Of a DNA stretch of 64,000 nucleotides, positions 28,491 through 36,419 are shown piece by piece. The stretch is taken from assembly GCA_016712265.1 (NCBI GenBank), contig JADJRJ010000028.1, positions 1,488,001 to 1,552,000 on the forward strand. The letters run 5' to 3'. The DNA is from Gemmatimonadota bacterium. GTDB taxonomy: Bacteria > Gemmatimonadota > Gemmatimonadetes > Gemmatimonadales > Gemmatimonadaceae. The notes beneath the pieces are model-generated. The model saw nothing but the letters and a program-made list of their open reading frames with translations, was not told the DNA's origin and ran no database searches. Each line of letters opens with the position of its first letter. The first letter of the stretch is position 1. The translations under genes were made by a program, and so were the position numbers.

Positions 28491-28976
28491 TCAGGTGGCG
28501 TCCGAAGAACCTAACGACGCTCCGAGGCCACGCACATGGTCGAACATCAGCCAGGTCTCGATATGGCCGACCTCGGTACGGGTGATTAGGTGATCGAGTG
28601 CGATGTCCCGCAGGTGGCCCGGGTCGCGGGCCATGACGTGCACGAGAAAGTCGTTCTCCCCGGCCATGTGATACACCGCGAGCACTTCGCCGAGCCCAAG
28701 CAGGTATTCGCGGAACGCGCTGAACTGCTCGCGGGAGTGCCGCGCCAGGCGAATGGCGACCATCGCCTCCAGGCCGTAGCCGAGCGCCGCGGGATCGAAT
28801 TCCGCGTGAAAGGCTCGGAGCACCCCGTCGCTGATCAGGCGGCGCACCCGTTCCAGGCAGGAACTCGGCGCCAGCCCGACGGCGGCAGCCAGCTCCTTGT
28901 TGGACAGCCGAGCATTCTTCGCCAGAAGTCCGACGAGCTGCCGATCGATTCGGTCGAGCTGCTGAGATTCAGTCAC
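28491..28976 (-). CDS. Lrp/AsnC family transcriptional regulator
   Basis: 161 aa. N-terminal HTH (LDRIDRQLVGLLAKNARLSNKELAAAVGLAPSSCLERVRRL), then the RAM/AsnC effector domain (LGYGLEAMVAIRL to GEVLAVYHMAGENDFLVHVMARD). Lrp-type regulators bind an amino acid and form octameric discs. It is divergent from a Cys/Met metabolism PLP enzyme across 79 bp, the usual arrangement for a local Lrp that controls its neighbour in response to that enzyme's substrate. Confidence 0.93.
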   Translation of the reverse strand: MTESQQLDRIDRQLVGLLAKNARLSNKELAAAVGLAPSSCLERVRRLISDGVLRAFHAEFDPAALGYGLEAMVAIRLARHSREQFSAFREYLLGLGEVLAVYHMAGENDFLVHVMARDPGHLRDIALDHLITRTEVGHIETWLMFDHVRGLGASLGSSDAT

Positions 28977-28994
28977 AGAGGCGAAGATGATTCG

Positions 28995-29023
28995 TTGGAC
29001 AGATGAGTCAGCGAAGATAATAC
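28995..29023 (+). promoter_or_regulatory. Sigma70-type promoter of the Cys/Met PLP enzyme gene
   Basis: TTGGAC at 28995-29000, a 17-bp spacer, then TAATAC at 29018-29023. A start of transcription would fall near 29030, leaving a leader of about 26 nt that includes the ribosome binding site GGAGGA at 29044-29049. It is the clearest vegetative promoter in the window. Confidence 0.55.
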
Positions 29024-29026
29024 TGG

Positions 29027-29040
29027 GGAATGGAAATTCC
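29027..29040. promoter_or_regulatory. Candidate operator GGAAT-N4-ATTCC
   Basis: A perfect 5-bp inverted repeat with a 4-bp AT-richer centre, placed over the predicted transcription start of the PLP enzyme gene and 51 bp from the divergent Lrp-type gene. The position suits repression or ligand-switched activation by that regulator. The assignment is by position. Confidence 0.4.
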
Positions 29041-29055
29041 AGCGGAGGAAGTTCT

Positions 29056-30276
29056 GTGATAGTGAGGGTGACGACTCAGGCCGTGCACGCCGGACGGGAA
29101 GACCTCGGTACCATCGGTGTTCACGCTCCACCGCTCGACCTGTCCTCCACTTACCCGGTCCCGGACCTCTTTGCGGCCACCGCAGACCTGGATGCCCTGG
29201 CCGCCGGTGCGCCGGGGTATGCCTCCTCACCGATCTATTCCCGGTTGCACAATCCGACCGTCGCGCGCGTGGAGCGCGCGGTCGCACAACTCGAGCACGC
29301 GCCTGACGCCGTCGCCTTCGCCAGCGGCATGGCGGCGATGACCGCAGTCCTGCTCGCGGTCACCGCTCGAGGTCGGCATGTGGTGGCCGTCCGGCCACTC
29401 TATGGTGGAACGGACCACCTGCTCGAGTCGGGACTCCTTGGCATGCAGGTCACGTGGGCGACGCCACAGGGTGTGGGCGCGGCCATACGACCCGACACGG
29501 CGTTGGTCGTGATCGAAACACCTGGAAACCCCACGTGCGCCCTCATCGACATCGCGGCGGTCGTCGTGCAATGCCGCGGTGTGCCTGTGCTCGTGGACTC
29601 GACGTTTGCCACCCCGATCCTTCAGCAGCCCCTCGTTCACGGGGCAGCCTTCGCGCTGCATTCTGCGACCAAGTTTCTCGCCGGCCATGGCGATGTGTTG
29701 GGCGGTGTGGTCGCGACCGACGAGCAGTGGGCCGCCGAGTTGCGCAAGGTGCGCATCGCCACGGGCGGGGTCATGCATCCTCTCGCGGCGTACCTCCTGC
29801 ACCGCGGTCTCCCGACCCTGCCGCTTCGTGTCCGCTTTGCCCAGGAGAGCGCAGCGTGGTTGGCGGAGCGTCTTGAGGCGCATCCGGCCGTCATTGAGGT
29901 GCGCTATCCCGGGCGCTCCGGTGGCGACCCGATGAACCTTGTCGGGAGACAAATGCGCGGGCCCGGGCCCATGTTGGCCTTCACGCTCAGAGGCGGATTC
30001 GACGCCGCCAGGAGAGTCATGGGCAGCGTCCGGCTGATCACGCCGGCAGTTTCCCTGGGTTCCGTGGACACACTCATCCAGCACCCGGCCGGACTCACGC
30101 ATCGGGTGCTCAGCGACGAGGCGCGCTCGGCATCGGGGATCGTACCTGGATTGCTCCGCCTGTCCCCGGGACTCGAAGACCCGGAGGATGTATGGGACGA
30201 CTTAAGACGCGCGCTCGAGGCATCGCAGGCGCTGCACCTCGACGAAATCGGGCAGGATGTCATGAGCGCCGTGTAA
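29056..30276 (+). CDS. Cys/Met metabolism PLP-dependent enzyme (cystathionine gamma-lyase/synthase type)
   Basis: 406 aa. The start is GTG 29056, fixed by GGAGGAAG six bases upstream and by family alignment (TTQAVHAGREDLG). Motifs: PLDLSSTYPVPD, SPIYSRLHNPTVARVERAVAQLE, SGMAAMTAVLLA, ETPGNPTCALID, LVDSTFATPILQQPLVHGA, and the PLP lysine in LHSATKFLAGHGDVLGG. After PLYGG comes T, not the Cys found in methionine gamma-lyases (YGCT), so cystathionine lyase/synthase or O-acylhomoserine activity is more likely. Probably regulated by the divergent Lrp homologue. Confidence 0.9.
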   Translation: MIVRVTTQAVHAGREDLGTIGVHAPPLDLSSTYPVPDLFAATADLDALAAGAPGYASSPIYSRLHNPTVARVERAVAQLEHAPDAVAFASGMAAMTAVLLAVTARGRHVVAVRPLYGGTDHLLESGLLGMQVTWATPQGVGAAIRPDTALVVIETPGNPTCALIDIAAVVVQCRGVPVLVDSTFATPILQQPLVHGAAFALHSATKFLAGHGDVLGGVVATDEQWAAELRKVRIATGGVMHPLAAYLLHRGLPTLPLRVRFAQESAAWLAERLEAHPAVIEVRYPGRSGGDPMNLVGRQMRGPGPMLAFTLRGGFDAARRVMGSVRLITPAVSLGSVDTLIQHPAGLTHRVLSDEARSASGIVPGLLRLSPGLEDPEDVWDDLRRALEASQALHLDEIGQDVMSAV

Positions 30277-30324
30277 TCCGATACACGGCCGATACCTCAG
30301 CCGGGCCGTGCGCGTCCTGACGAC

Positions 30325-31314
30325 GTGAAGCTGCTTGTCCTGAACTGCCACGAAGCCTGGGTGCACCAACTCGGCGTCTTGGGCGCCGAACTGGATATCG
30401 TGGTCGGCCTGCCCGGTCGCTACACGCGCACCTGGGACACGCACATGCGCCCGGTGCCTCGGAATGCGCGATTGCTCGCGCTCTCCGAGGTGACTGACGC
30501 GCGCTACGACGCGGTGATCAACCACAACATCACCGACCTGCTCGACACCAAGCACCTGCAGGCGCCCAAGCTGCTGGTCCTTCATGAGACGCTGGAAGGC
30601 CGGATGGCGCAGCAGGGCGCGGACTTCGAGCCGCGTGATATGCGGGCGATGCTGAACACCTATCTCGCCTCGGTGGGCGGGCACGCCGTGGCGATCTCGC
30701 GGTCCAAGGCCAAGTCCTGGGGCGTGACGCACATGGTCGTGCAGAACTCCGCTGATCCCGACCAATATCACGAACCCGTGGGGGATGTGGCCTCCGGCAT
30801 CCGGGTCGCCAACCACGTGGTCTCCAAGCGCGTCTTCCTCGCCTGGGATTTCCACGAGCAGGCGATGCAGGACATCCCCTGTCGGCTCGTGGGCCACAAC
30901 CCGGAGTTGACCGGGGTGTCGCCGGCCGATGACTGGGATCACCTCAAGCGCCTGCTGGCGTCGCATCGGTTCATGGTGCACACCGCCGACCCACGCTACG
31001 AGGACGGCTACAACATGGCTGTGCTGGAGGGGATGGCGGCCGGTCTTCCGGTCCTCGCCAATCGACATCCCACGACCATCGTGCAGCATGGAGTGACTGG
31101 GTTCGTGTGCGAGACGCCGGAGGAGATGCGCACACAAGCACGCCGGTTGCTGGACGATCAGTCCCTGGCGCGAGAGCTCGGCGACAACGCGCGCGAATAC
31201 GTCGCGCGACAATTCGGTCCGGATCGCTTTCGCGTGGAGTTTACCCGCGCCGTGCAGGAAGCCCGCAAGAAGTGGAGCCGGCGTGCCGGGGTCCGGGAGA
31301 TGGCGGGCCGCTAG
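30325..31314 (+). CDS. Glycosyltransferase, GT-B fold (GT4-like)
   Basis: 329 aa from GTG 30325. The N-terminal domain opens KLLVLNCHEAWVHQL. The C-terminal domain carries the donor-binding motif DPRYEDGYNMAVLEGMAAGLP (E-x7-E type), VLANRHPTTIVQHGVTGFVC and a closing helix region ARELGDNAREYVARQFG. The fold and motifs fit group 1 transferases acting on nucleotide-sugar donors. The acceptor is unknown. It has no neighbours that suggest a polysaccharide locus. Confidence 0.82.
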   Translation: MKLLVLNCHEAWVHQLGVLGAELDIVVGLPGRYTRTWDTHMRPVPRNARLLALSEVTDARYDAVINHNITDLLDTKHLQAPKLLVLHETLEGRMAQQGADFEPRDMRAMLNTYLASVGGHAVAISRSKAKSWGVTHMVVQNSADPDQYHEPVGDVASGIRVANHVVSKRVFLAWDFHEQAMQDIPCRLVGHNPELTGVSPADDWDHLKRLLASHRFMVHTADPRYEDGYNMAVLEGMAAGLPVLANRHPTTIVQHGVTGFVCETPEEMRTQARRLLDDQSLARELGDNAREYVARQFGPDRFRVEFTRAVQEARKKWSRRAGVREMAGR

Positions 31315-31383
31315 TCGGGGGCCGCCGAGGGTTGCGCTCGCTCGCGCGCTGGTGGACTCTCCGGGGTCACTCCATTCCTCCCG

Positions 31384-32436
31384 ATGCGCACCTCCTCCCT
31401 GTTGTTCATCCTCGCGCTCAGCGCCGGGACCACGCTGGCCGCCCAGGGCCGCGAAGGCGACGTTGTCCTTCCCACGTACCGGTTCGCCAACGGACAGTCG
31501 CTCGACAACGTCAAGCTGCACTACACGCTGCTGGGCCAACCGCGGAAAGACGCGGGTGGCACGACCCGCAACGCTGTCCTGGTGCTCCACGGAACCGGTG
31601 GGACGGGGAGCGGTTTCCTGGGCGCCGCCTTCGCGGGTGAACTATTCGGTCCCGGCAAGCTGCTGGACACGACGCAGTACTTCGTGATCCTCCCGGACAA
31701 CATCGGGCACGGCAAGTCGAGCAAGCCGAGCGATGGCCTGCGGATGAAATTCCCCACGTACGGCTACACGGACATGGTGCACTTGCAGCATGCCCTGTTG
31801 CAGGGACTTGGGGTCAACCACTTGCGCCTCGTGATGGGGACCTCGATGGGGTGCATGCACGCCTGGGTCTGGGGGTACACCTACCCGAACTTTGCCGATG
31901 GTCTCGTGCCCCTCGCCTGTGCGCCGACCCAAATCGCCGGGCGTAACCGGATGATGCGCACGATGATCCGCGACTTCATCATGCAGGATCCCGACTGGAA
32001 GGGTGGGGACTACACCTCGCCTCCCCGCGGGCTCAAGGCGGCGTCGGGGATGCTCTACATGATGACCTCGGCCCCACTGGTACAGCATCGCCAGGCGCCG
32101 ACCCGCGATCGCGCCGACTCGACGATACGCGCTTATATCGACGCGCGCTTTCGTTCGCAGGACCCGAACGACATGCTCTACCAGTTCGATGCATCCAGCG
32201 ACTACGACCCCTCGCCCCACCTCGAGAAGGTCACCGCCCCCGTCCTGGCGATCAACTCGGCCGATGATCTCGTCAACCCACCGGAACTCGGGTTGATGGA
32301 GCGCCTGATGCCCCGGGTGGCGAAGGGGAAGTACATCCTCATCCCCACGAGCGAGCGCACCCGCGGCCACGGCACGCACTCCCAGCCCGCGATCTGGGGG
32401 GCATACCTCGCCGAGTTCGTGAGAGGGCTGAAGTAG
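31384..32436 (+). CDS. Secreted alpha/beta hydrolase, MetX-like
   Basis: 350 aa with a signal peptide (MRTSSLLFILALSAGTTLAAQ). The fold resembles homoserine O-acetyltransferase: LHGTGGTGSGFLG oxyanion region, nucleophile Ser in LVMGTSMGCMHAWVWGYTYP (about residue 154), the acid in INSADDLVNPPE, and the catalytic His in RGHGTHS near the end. A genuine MetX is cytosolic; the leader here makes this a periplasmic esterase or acyltransferase-like enzyme with an unknown substrate. The 304 bp downstream hold a repeat cluster. Confidence 0.85.
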   Translation: MRTSSLLFILALSAGTTLAAQGREGDVVLPTYRFANGQSLDNVKLHYTLLGQPRKDAGGTTRNAVLVLHGTGGTGSGFLGAAFAGELFGPGKLLDTTQYFVILPDNIGHGKSSKPSDGLRMKFPTYGYTDMVHLQHALLQGLGVNHLRLVMGTSMGCMHAWVWGYTYPNFADGLVPLACAPTQIAGRNRMMRTMIRDFIMQDPDWKGGDYTSPPRGLKAASGMLYMMTSAPLVQHRQAPTRDRADSTIRAYIDARFRSQDPNDMLYQFDASSDYDPSPHLEKVTAPVLAINSADDLVNPPELGLMERLMPRVAKGKYILIPTSERTRGHGTHSQPAIWGAYLAEFVRGLK

Positions 32437-32452
32437 GGGGGCCGAGGGCAGC

Positions 32453-32671
32453 CCCGTGCCGCCCGTGCTGCGCGTACTGCTCGTGCTTCGCAGTGGCAGT
32501 TGCGGGGGCTTTCAACCGATGCAGCACGAGCGGGACGAGAAGTCAGGGCAGCACGAGAAGCGTGACTCATGTGCCGCGGGTACTGCCCGTGCCCCCGTGC
32601 CCCCGTGCCCCCGTGCCCCCGTGCTGCTCGGGCTGCCCGTACCGCCCGTGCTTCGCCCTGGCCGTTCTCCC
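32453..32671. repeat. CGTGCTGCC-rich intergenic repeat, copy A
   Basis: Between the MetX-like hydrolase and the S41 protease. It holds imperfect units GCCCGTGCTGC, CTCGTGCTTCGC, then AGTGGCAGTTGC. Inverse units follow (GCAGCACGAG twice near 32521 and 32549), then four tandem octamers CGTGCCCC (about 32588-32620) leading into CGTGCTGCTC. The opposed units can form stems. Copies B, C and D lie elsewhere in the window. Nothing coding is seen in 32437-32773. Confidence 0.75.
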
Positions 32672-32773
32672 CGCCCAAGGCCCCGGCGTGACGCTCGCAT
32701 GACGCCGTCCCCGAGCTTGTGATCTCCATCACGCCCCCGCGTGCCCTTGCCGCTGCCGGATCGTCCTCGTTCG

Positions 32774-34156
32774 ATGACCTCCCGCGCCCTGATCCTGCGG
32801 CTCCCCCTGCTCGGCATGCTGTTCGCCTGCGGAGGGCGGACCACCGTCGCCGCCCCTGACGCGCGGCCCTATGATGCGGCGCTCGGCCTCGCGTCGTTTG
32901 ACACGGCCTGGTCGCGGATCAACGCGACCTATTATGACTCGACCTTTCGCGGGATCGACTGGGTTGGCCTTCGCGATTCACTGAGGCCCGGCGTCGCCAG
33001 GGCCACCCAACCTGACGAGATGCGTCGCGCGATCCGGACCCTCTTCGATCGGCTCGGCGAATCGCACTTCATGATCGTGCCCTCGGACATCGTGCAGGCG
33101 ATGCGCGGTGATACCGCGCAACCGAGCGAGCCCGGCACGGTCGGTCTGGGATTTCGGTTGGTCGACGGCAAGGTCCTGGTGACCACGGTGGAGCCCGGGT
33201 CGGCGGCGGACCGCGCCGGGGTGCGGCGCGGATGGGCTGTCGAGCGCGTAGGTCGCCGTGAGGTGGCACCGCTGTTGGTGGCCCACCGGGCCCTGGACGA
33301 CCCCACCGCGGCGCGGCGCGCCGCCATGCAACTGGTCTTGAGGCTCGAGGCCTCGGCAGGGACATACCTGGGTGATACCGTGACGCTCGTGGCGCGCGAT
33401 GCGGGCGGCAAGCGGCGCTCCGTCACGATGATCGCCACCGAGGCACCCGGGCAGCTGGTCAAGTACCTGCAGTTGCCTCCGCAGCAGTTCCACCTCGCCC
33501 ACCGGCGATACGCCGATGCCGCCGGGTGCGTGGGATGGGTCCACTTCAACACCTGGATGCTGCCGGTCCTCCCCGCACTGGATCGGGCGATGGAATCGGT
33601 GCGCGACTGTCGCGGTCTCGTCCTCGACCTGCGCGGCAACCTGGGCGGCGTCGCCGGTTTGCTCATGGGGGTCTCAGGCTTCTTCGTCGATACCGCAGTC
33701 TCGTTAGGCACGCTGACGTCGCGGCAGACGACCTTGCGGTACCTGGTCAACCCGCGCCGTGCTACCGCGCGCGGGGAATCCGTGGTCCCGTACGGGGGCC
33801 GTCTCGCCATCCTCGTCGACCCGCTGTCGGCCAGTGCCTCGGAGCTGTTCACCGCCGGCATGCGGGATATCGGCCGCGCCAGGGTCTTTGGGGATACTAC
33901 CGCCGGGGAAGCCCTGCCCGCCGCCGTCAGCCGGCTCCCGAACGGCGACCTGTTCATGCACGTCATCGCCGACTTCCACGCCCCCAACGGCGCCCGGATC
34001 GAGGCGACCGGGGTGGTACCGGACGAGGTGATTCCCTTGCGGCGGTCGGTCCTCCTCCGTGGGGAAGATGCCCAACTCACCGCGGCGCTGGCCTGGGCCG
34101 GTCGGACCGCAGTCCAAGCGGCCTTCCGTGGAACAACGCCGAGCGGACGGCCGTAG
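32774..34156 (+). CDS. S41 family tail-specific protease-like lipoprotein
   Basis: 460 aa from ATG 32774, which gives a lipoprotein signal (LRLPLLGMLFACGGR). An N-terminal helical region is followed by a PDZ-like segment (VGLGFRLVDGKVLVTTVEPGSAADRAGVRRG) and the S41 core: GWVHFNTWM, GLVLDLRGNLGGVAGL, and the nucleophile region ILVDPLSASASELFTAGM (Ser near 353). In CtpA-type enzymes a lysine follows in a TxGK motif; here the matching site is DTTAGEALPA with Glu. Either it uses another base, as tricorn/IRBP-type relatives do, or it is inactive. Confidence 0.85.
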   Translation: MTSRALILRLPLLGMLFACGGRTTVAAPDARPYDAALGLASFDTAWSRINATYYDSTFRGIDWVGLRDSLRPGVARATQPDEMRRAIRTLFDRLGESHFMIVPSDIVQAMRGDTAQPSEPGTVGLGFRLVDGKVLVTTVEPGSAADRAGVRRGWAVERVGRREVAPLLVAHRALDDPTAARRAAMQLVLRLEASAGTYLGDTVTLVARDAGGKRRSVTMIATEAPGQLVKYLQLPPQQFHLAHRRYADAAGCVGWVHFNTWMLPVLPALDRAMESVRDCRGLVLDLRGNLGGVAGLLMGVSGFFVDTAVSLGTLTSRQTTLRYLVNPRRATARGESVVPYGGRLAILVDPLSASASELFTAGMRDIGRARVFGDTTAGEALPAAVSRLPNGDLFMHVIADFHAPNGARIEATGVVPDEVIPLRRSVLLRGEDAQLTAALAWAGRTAVQAAFRGTTPSGRP

Positions 34157-34252
34157 GACTCCACGCGGAAGCTCGCGGTTTCTGGCGTCACTAGATTCTC
34201 TGGCGGGGCCGGCGGCGGGTGATCCCTCACACTATCGGAGATACGTTAGGTC

Positions 34253-34999
34253 ATGAAGACGCGTTCGTTGGTTGTGCTGGCCGGCATGTCCCTCCTCCCG
34301 GTCACTGGTTCGGCCCAGCTTCCCGCCGCGAAGGACCTGATCCAGAAGTGGGCGACCGCGGTCAACGCGGCCGGATGGAAGGGACACAAGTCCGCCCGGA
34401 TGATCGCCACGGTTGACCTGCCCGCGATGGGGATGAGCGCCAAGACCGAGGCGATCCAGATGTTCGCGCCCGCGCAGTCGATCCAGAAGACCGACTTCCC
34501 CGGGATGGGTGAGATGCGCATGGGCTTTGATGGCAAGACGGCCTGGATGACGAACCCGATGATGGGTGCCAGCATCGTGCCGGACTCGCTGGCCGGTGCC
34601 CAGCGCGAAGAGGCCGATCCGGACAACTACTCCCGGATGTCTGCAGGGATTGCGAACTCGGAGACTGTCGAGAAGACCAAGCTCAACGATACGGAGTGCT
34701 ACAAGGTCAAGCACACCTGGAAAAGCGGGCGCGTGACGCATGACTGCTTCTCGGTGACGGATGGCTTCATCGTCTGGTCGCAGGCCAAGGCCACCTCGCC
34801 GATGGGCGAGGTCGAGATGGTGCAGATGTTCTCCGCGTACAAGGACTTCGGTGGGATCAAGCGCGCGACGACCACCAGCACGGAGCAGGCGGGCCAGCAG
34901 ATCATCATCACGCTCCAGAGCTGGGAGTGGGATACCGTGGATCCCAAGGAGTTCGAGCTCCCCGCAGACGTGAAGGCGTTGATGGTCAAGAAGCCGTAA
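34253..34999 (+). CDS. Secreted LolA-like outer-membrane-lipoprotein-sorting-type protein
   Basis: 248 aa with a signal peptide (SLVVLAGMSLLPVTGSAQ). The mature chain is an antiparallel beta pattern with ATVDLPAMGMSAKTEAIQMF, MRMGFDGKTAWMTNP, CYKVKHTWKSGRVTHDCFSV, FIVWSQAKATSPMGEVEMVQMF and GGIKRATTTSTE, consistent with the LolA/LolB/DUF-type half-barrel. Two Cys (CYKV and DCFS) may form a disulfide. It stands alone; the specific role is unknown. A hairpin terminator follows. Confidence 0.65.
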   Translation: MKTRSLVVLAGMSLLPVTGSAQLPAAKDLIQKWATAVNAAGWKGHKSARMIATVDLPAMGMSAKTEAIQMFAPAQSIQKTDFPGMGEMRMGFDGKTAWMTNPMMGASIVPDSLAGAQREEADPDNYSRMSAGIANSETVEKTKLNDTECYKVKHTWKSGRVTHDCFSVTDGFIVWSQAKATSPMGEVEMVQMFSAYKDFGGIKRATTTSTEQAGQQIIITLQSWEWDTVDPKEFELPADVKALMVKKP

Positions 35000-35048
35000 G
35001 GCGACACGGGTCGTCGTGGCAACATCGACGGCGCAGTTGGTGTCCAAG

Positions 35049-35077
35049 AGGGGCGGCCGGAACCACCGGTCGCCCCT
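35049..35077 (+). terminator. Hairpin terminator after the LolA-like gene
   Basis: AGGGGCGGCCGG, loop AACCA, CCGGTCGCCCCT: a 12-bp stem with one G-U pair, followed by TGTGCTTT. It lies 50 bp after the stop at 34999 and 67 bp before lspA. Confidence 0.7.
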
Positions 35078-35143
35078 TGTGCTTTACCCGGCGGCGTGCA
35101 GCGTTGGGGGCGTCCCCGTTTCCCTGAACCGAACCTGACCGAG

Positions 35144-35641
35144 ATGTCGTTGTCCAAGGCCCGCTGGTTCTTCCCCCTCGCCAGCCTGCTCTTCCTGGCC
35201 GACTGCGGCACCAAGCAGTGGGTCGAAGGCGTGAGCGTGGAGCATGTCCCTCGCGAGATACTCGGCGAGATGTTGCGATTCACGCTGGTCTACAATCCGG
35301 GGGCCGCCTTCTCGGTCTACCTCGGGGAGTACTCGCGCGTCGTGTTTTCCGTCCTCGCGCTGATCGTGATCGCCATGCTGCTGCGGATGTACCAGGAAGC
35401 GGCCCCGCACGACCGGGCGATGGGGGCCTCCCTGGGCCTCATCGTCGGGGGGGCGGTCGGAAACCTCACGGACCGCCTTCGCTCGGCTCGAGGTGTGGTG
35501 GACTTCATCGACGTGGGGGTCGGTGACACCCGCTTCTGGATCTTCAATGTCGCCGACATGGGGGTTACCGTAGGGGCGGTGATCCTGCTCTACCTCATGC
35601 TCACGCGTCCCGAACCAACCTCAGCGAGCGAATCCACATGA
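35144..35641 (+). CDS. lspA: Lipoprotein signal peptidase
   Basis: 165 aa from ATG 35144. Aspartic membrane protease that removes the signal peptide of prolipoproteins after lipidation. It has four membrane segments (FPLASLLFLADCGTK; VFSVLALIVIAMLL; GASLGLIVGGAVGN; MGVTVGAVILLYLML). Catalytic aspartates lie in GNLTDRLRSARGVVDFID and FNVADMGVTVG. The conserved YNPGAAFSVY loop is present. It overlaps the next gene by 4 bp (ATGA). Many lipoproteins in this window (cytochrome, NosL, MFP, S41) would depend on it. Confidence 0.94.
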   Translation: MSLSKARWFFPLASLLFLADCGTKQWVEGVSVEHVPREILGEMLRFTLVYNPGAAFSVYLGEYSRVVFSVLALIVIAMLLRMYQEAAPHDRAMGASLGLIVGGAVGNLTDRLRSARGVVDFIDVGVGDTRFWIFNVADMGVTVGAVILLYLMLTRPEPTSASEST

Positions 35642-36270
35642 CGGGAATCCTCACCGCCGTTGCGACGGCGGTCATGTTGTGCGACGCCGACGTTGCTCGC
35701 CCCACTGGCACGGTCAGCGCGGTCGATTCCAGCTATGCGCAGTTGTTCGCAGACGGGCGAACCTTTTCGGAGTTCCTCAGCCGCGCCGAGAGACGCAAGG
35801 AGCAGTGGGAACGGAACTTCAAGCAGGCGGTCGTGCCCGATGCGTTGCTCGCCCGCGCGCGCGCGGCACGCGGGCCGTGGAAATTCCTGGTCGTGGCAGT
35901 GGATGGCTGCTCAGACTCGGTGAACACCATCCCCTACCTGGCCAAGCTCACGGAGCAGCTCATGGGGGCGGAGCTGCGGATCATTGGCAGCGACGCCGGC
36001 CGCGGGATCATGGATGCGCACAAGACACCGGACGGGCGCGGTGCGACTCCGACGGTCCTCCTCCTCGACGCCAACCACACCGAACGCGGGTGCTGGGTCG
36101 AGCGTCCCGCGGCCCTCATCACCTGGCTCGCGACCGAGAAGTCGCAGCGCTCCGAGAACGAACTGTTCGAGGGGAAGATGGGGTGGTACGACAACGACAA
36201 GGGTCTGAAGACGCTGGAAGACCTCGTGGCGATGATGGAGAAAGCGGCGCGGGGCGAGACGGGCTGCTGA
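35638..36270 (+). CDS. Thioredoxin-family protein
   Basis: 210 aa starting in the lspA stop (ATGA), so translationally coupled. The core KFLVVAVDGCSDSVNTIPYLAKL to LRIIGSDAGRGIMDAHKTPDGRGATPTVLLLDA looks like a thioredoxin fold with the cis-Pro region (ATPTVLLLD). The active-site position is VDGCSDSVN, with a single Cys instead of CxxC, so it is more likely a bacillithiol/monothiol-type or structural protein than a disulfide reductase. Similar proteins are annotated as thioredoxin family. It has a weak hydrophobic N-terminus without a clear cleavage site. Confidence 0.7.
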   Translation: MTGILTAVATAVMLCDADVARPTGTVSAVDSSYAQLFADGRTFSEFLSRAERRKEQWERNFKQAVVPDALLARARAARGPWKFLVVAVDGCSDSVNTIPYLAKLTEQLMGAELRIIGSDAGRGIMDAHKTPDGRGATPTVLLLDANHTERGCWVERPAALITWLATEKSQRSENELFEGKMGWYDNDKGLKTLEDLVAMMEKAARGETGC

Positions 36271-36280
36271 CGCGCGGAAG

Positions 36281-36419
36281 GTCAACGGCCACGGCGCGGT
36301 ACGGGCAGCACGAGCGGCACGGGCAGTACGCGGGGCACGCATCTGCAGACGGGCGGCTCCCGTGCTGGCCGTGCTGCCCCGGACTCCGTGCTGCTCGTGC
36401 TGCGCTCTGGCAGTTGCAG
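36281..36419. repeat. CGTGCTGCC-rich intergenic repeat, copy B
   Basis: Fills the gap between two convergent genes. The left arm has GCAGCACGAG (36305-36314) and GGCACGGGCAG; the right arm has CGTGCTGGCCGTGCTGCC and CTCGTGCTGC (36395-36404), ending CTCTGGCAGTTGCAGC at the stop codon of the M20 gene. The arms are exact 10-bp inverses, so the transcript from either side can fold. It probably also acts as a bidirectional terminator here. Confidence 0.7.
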
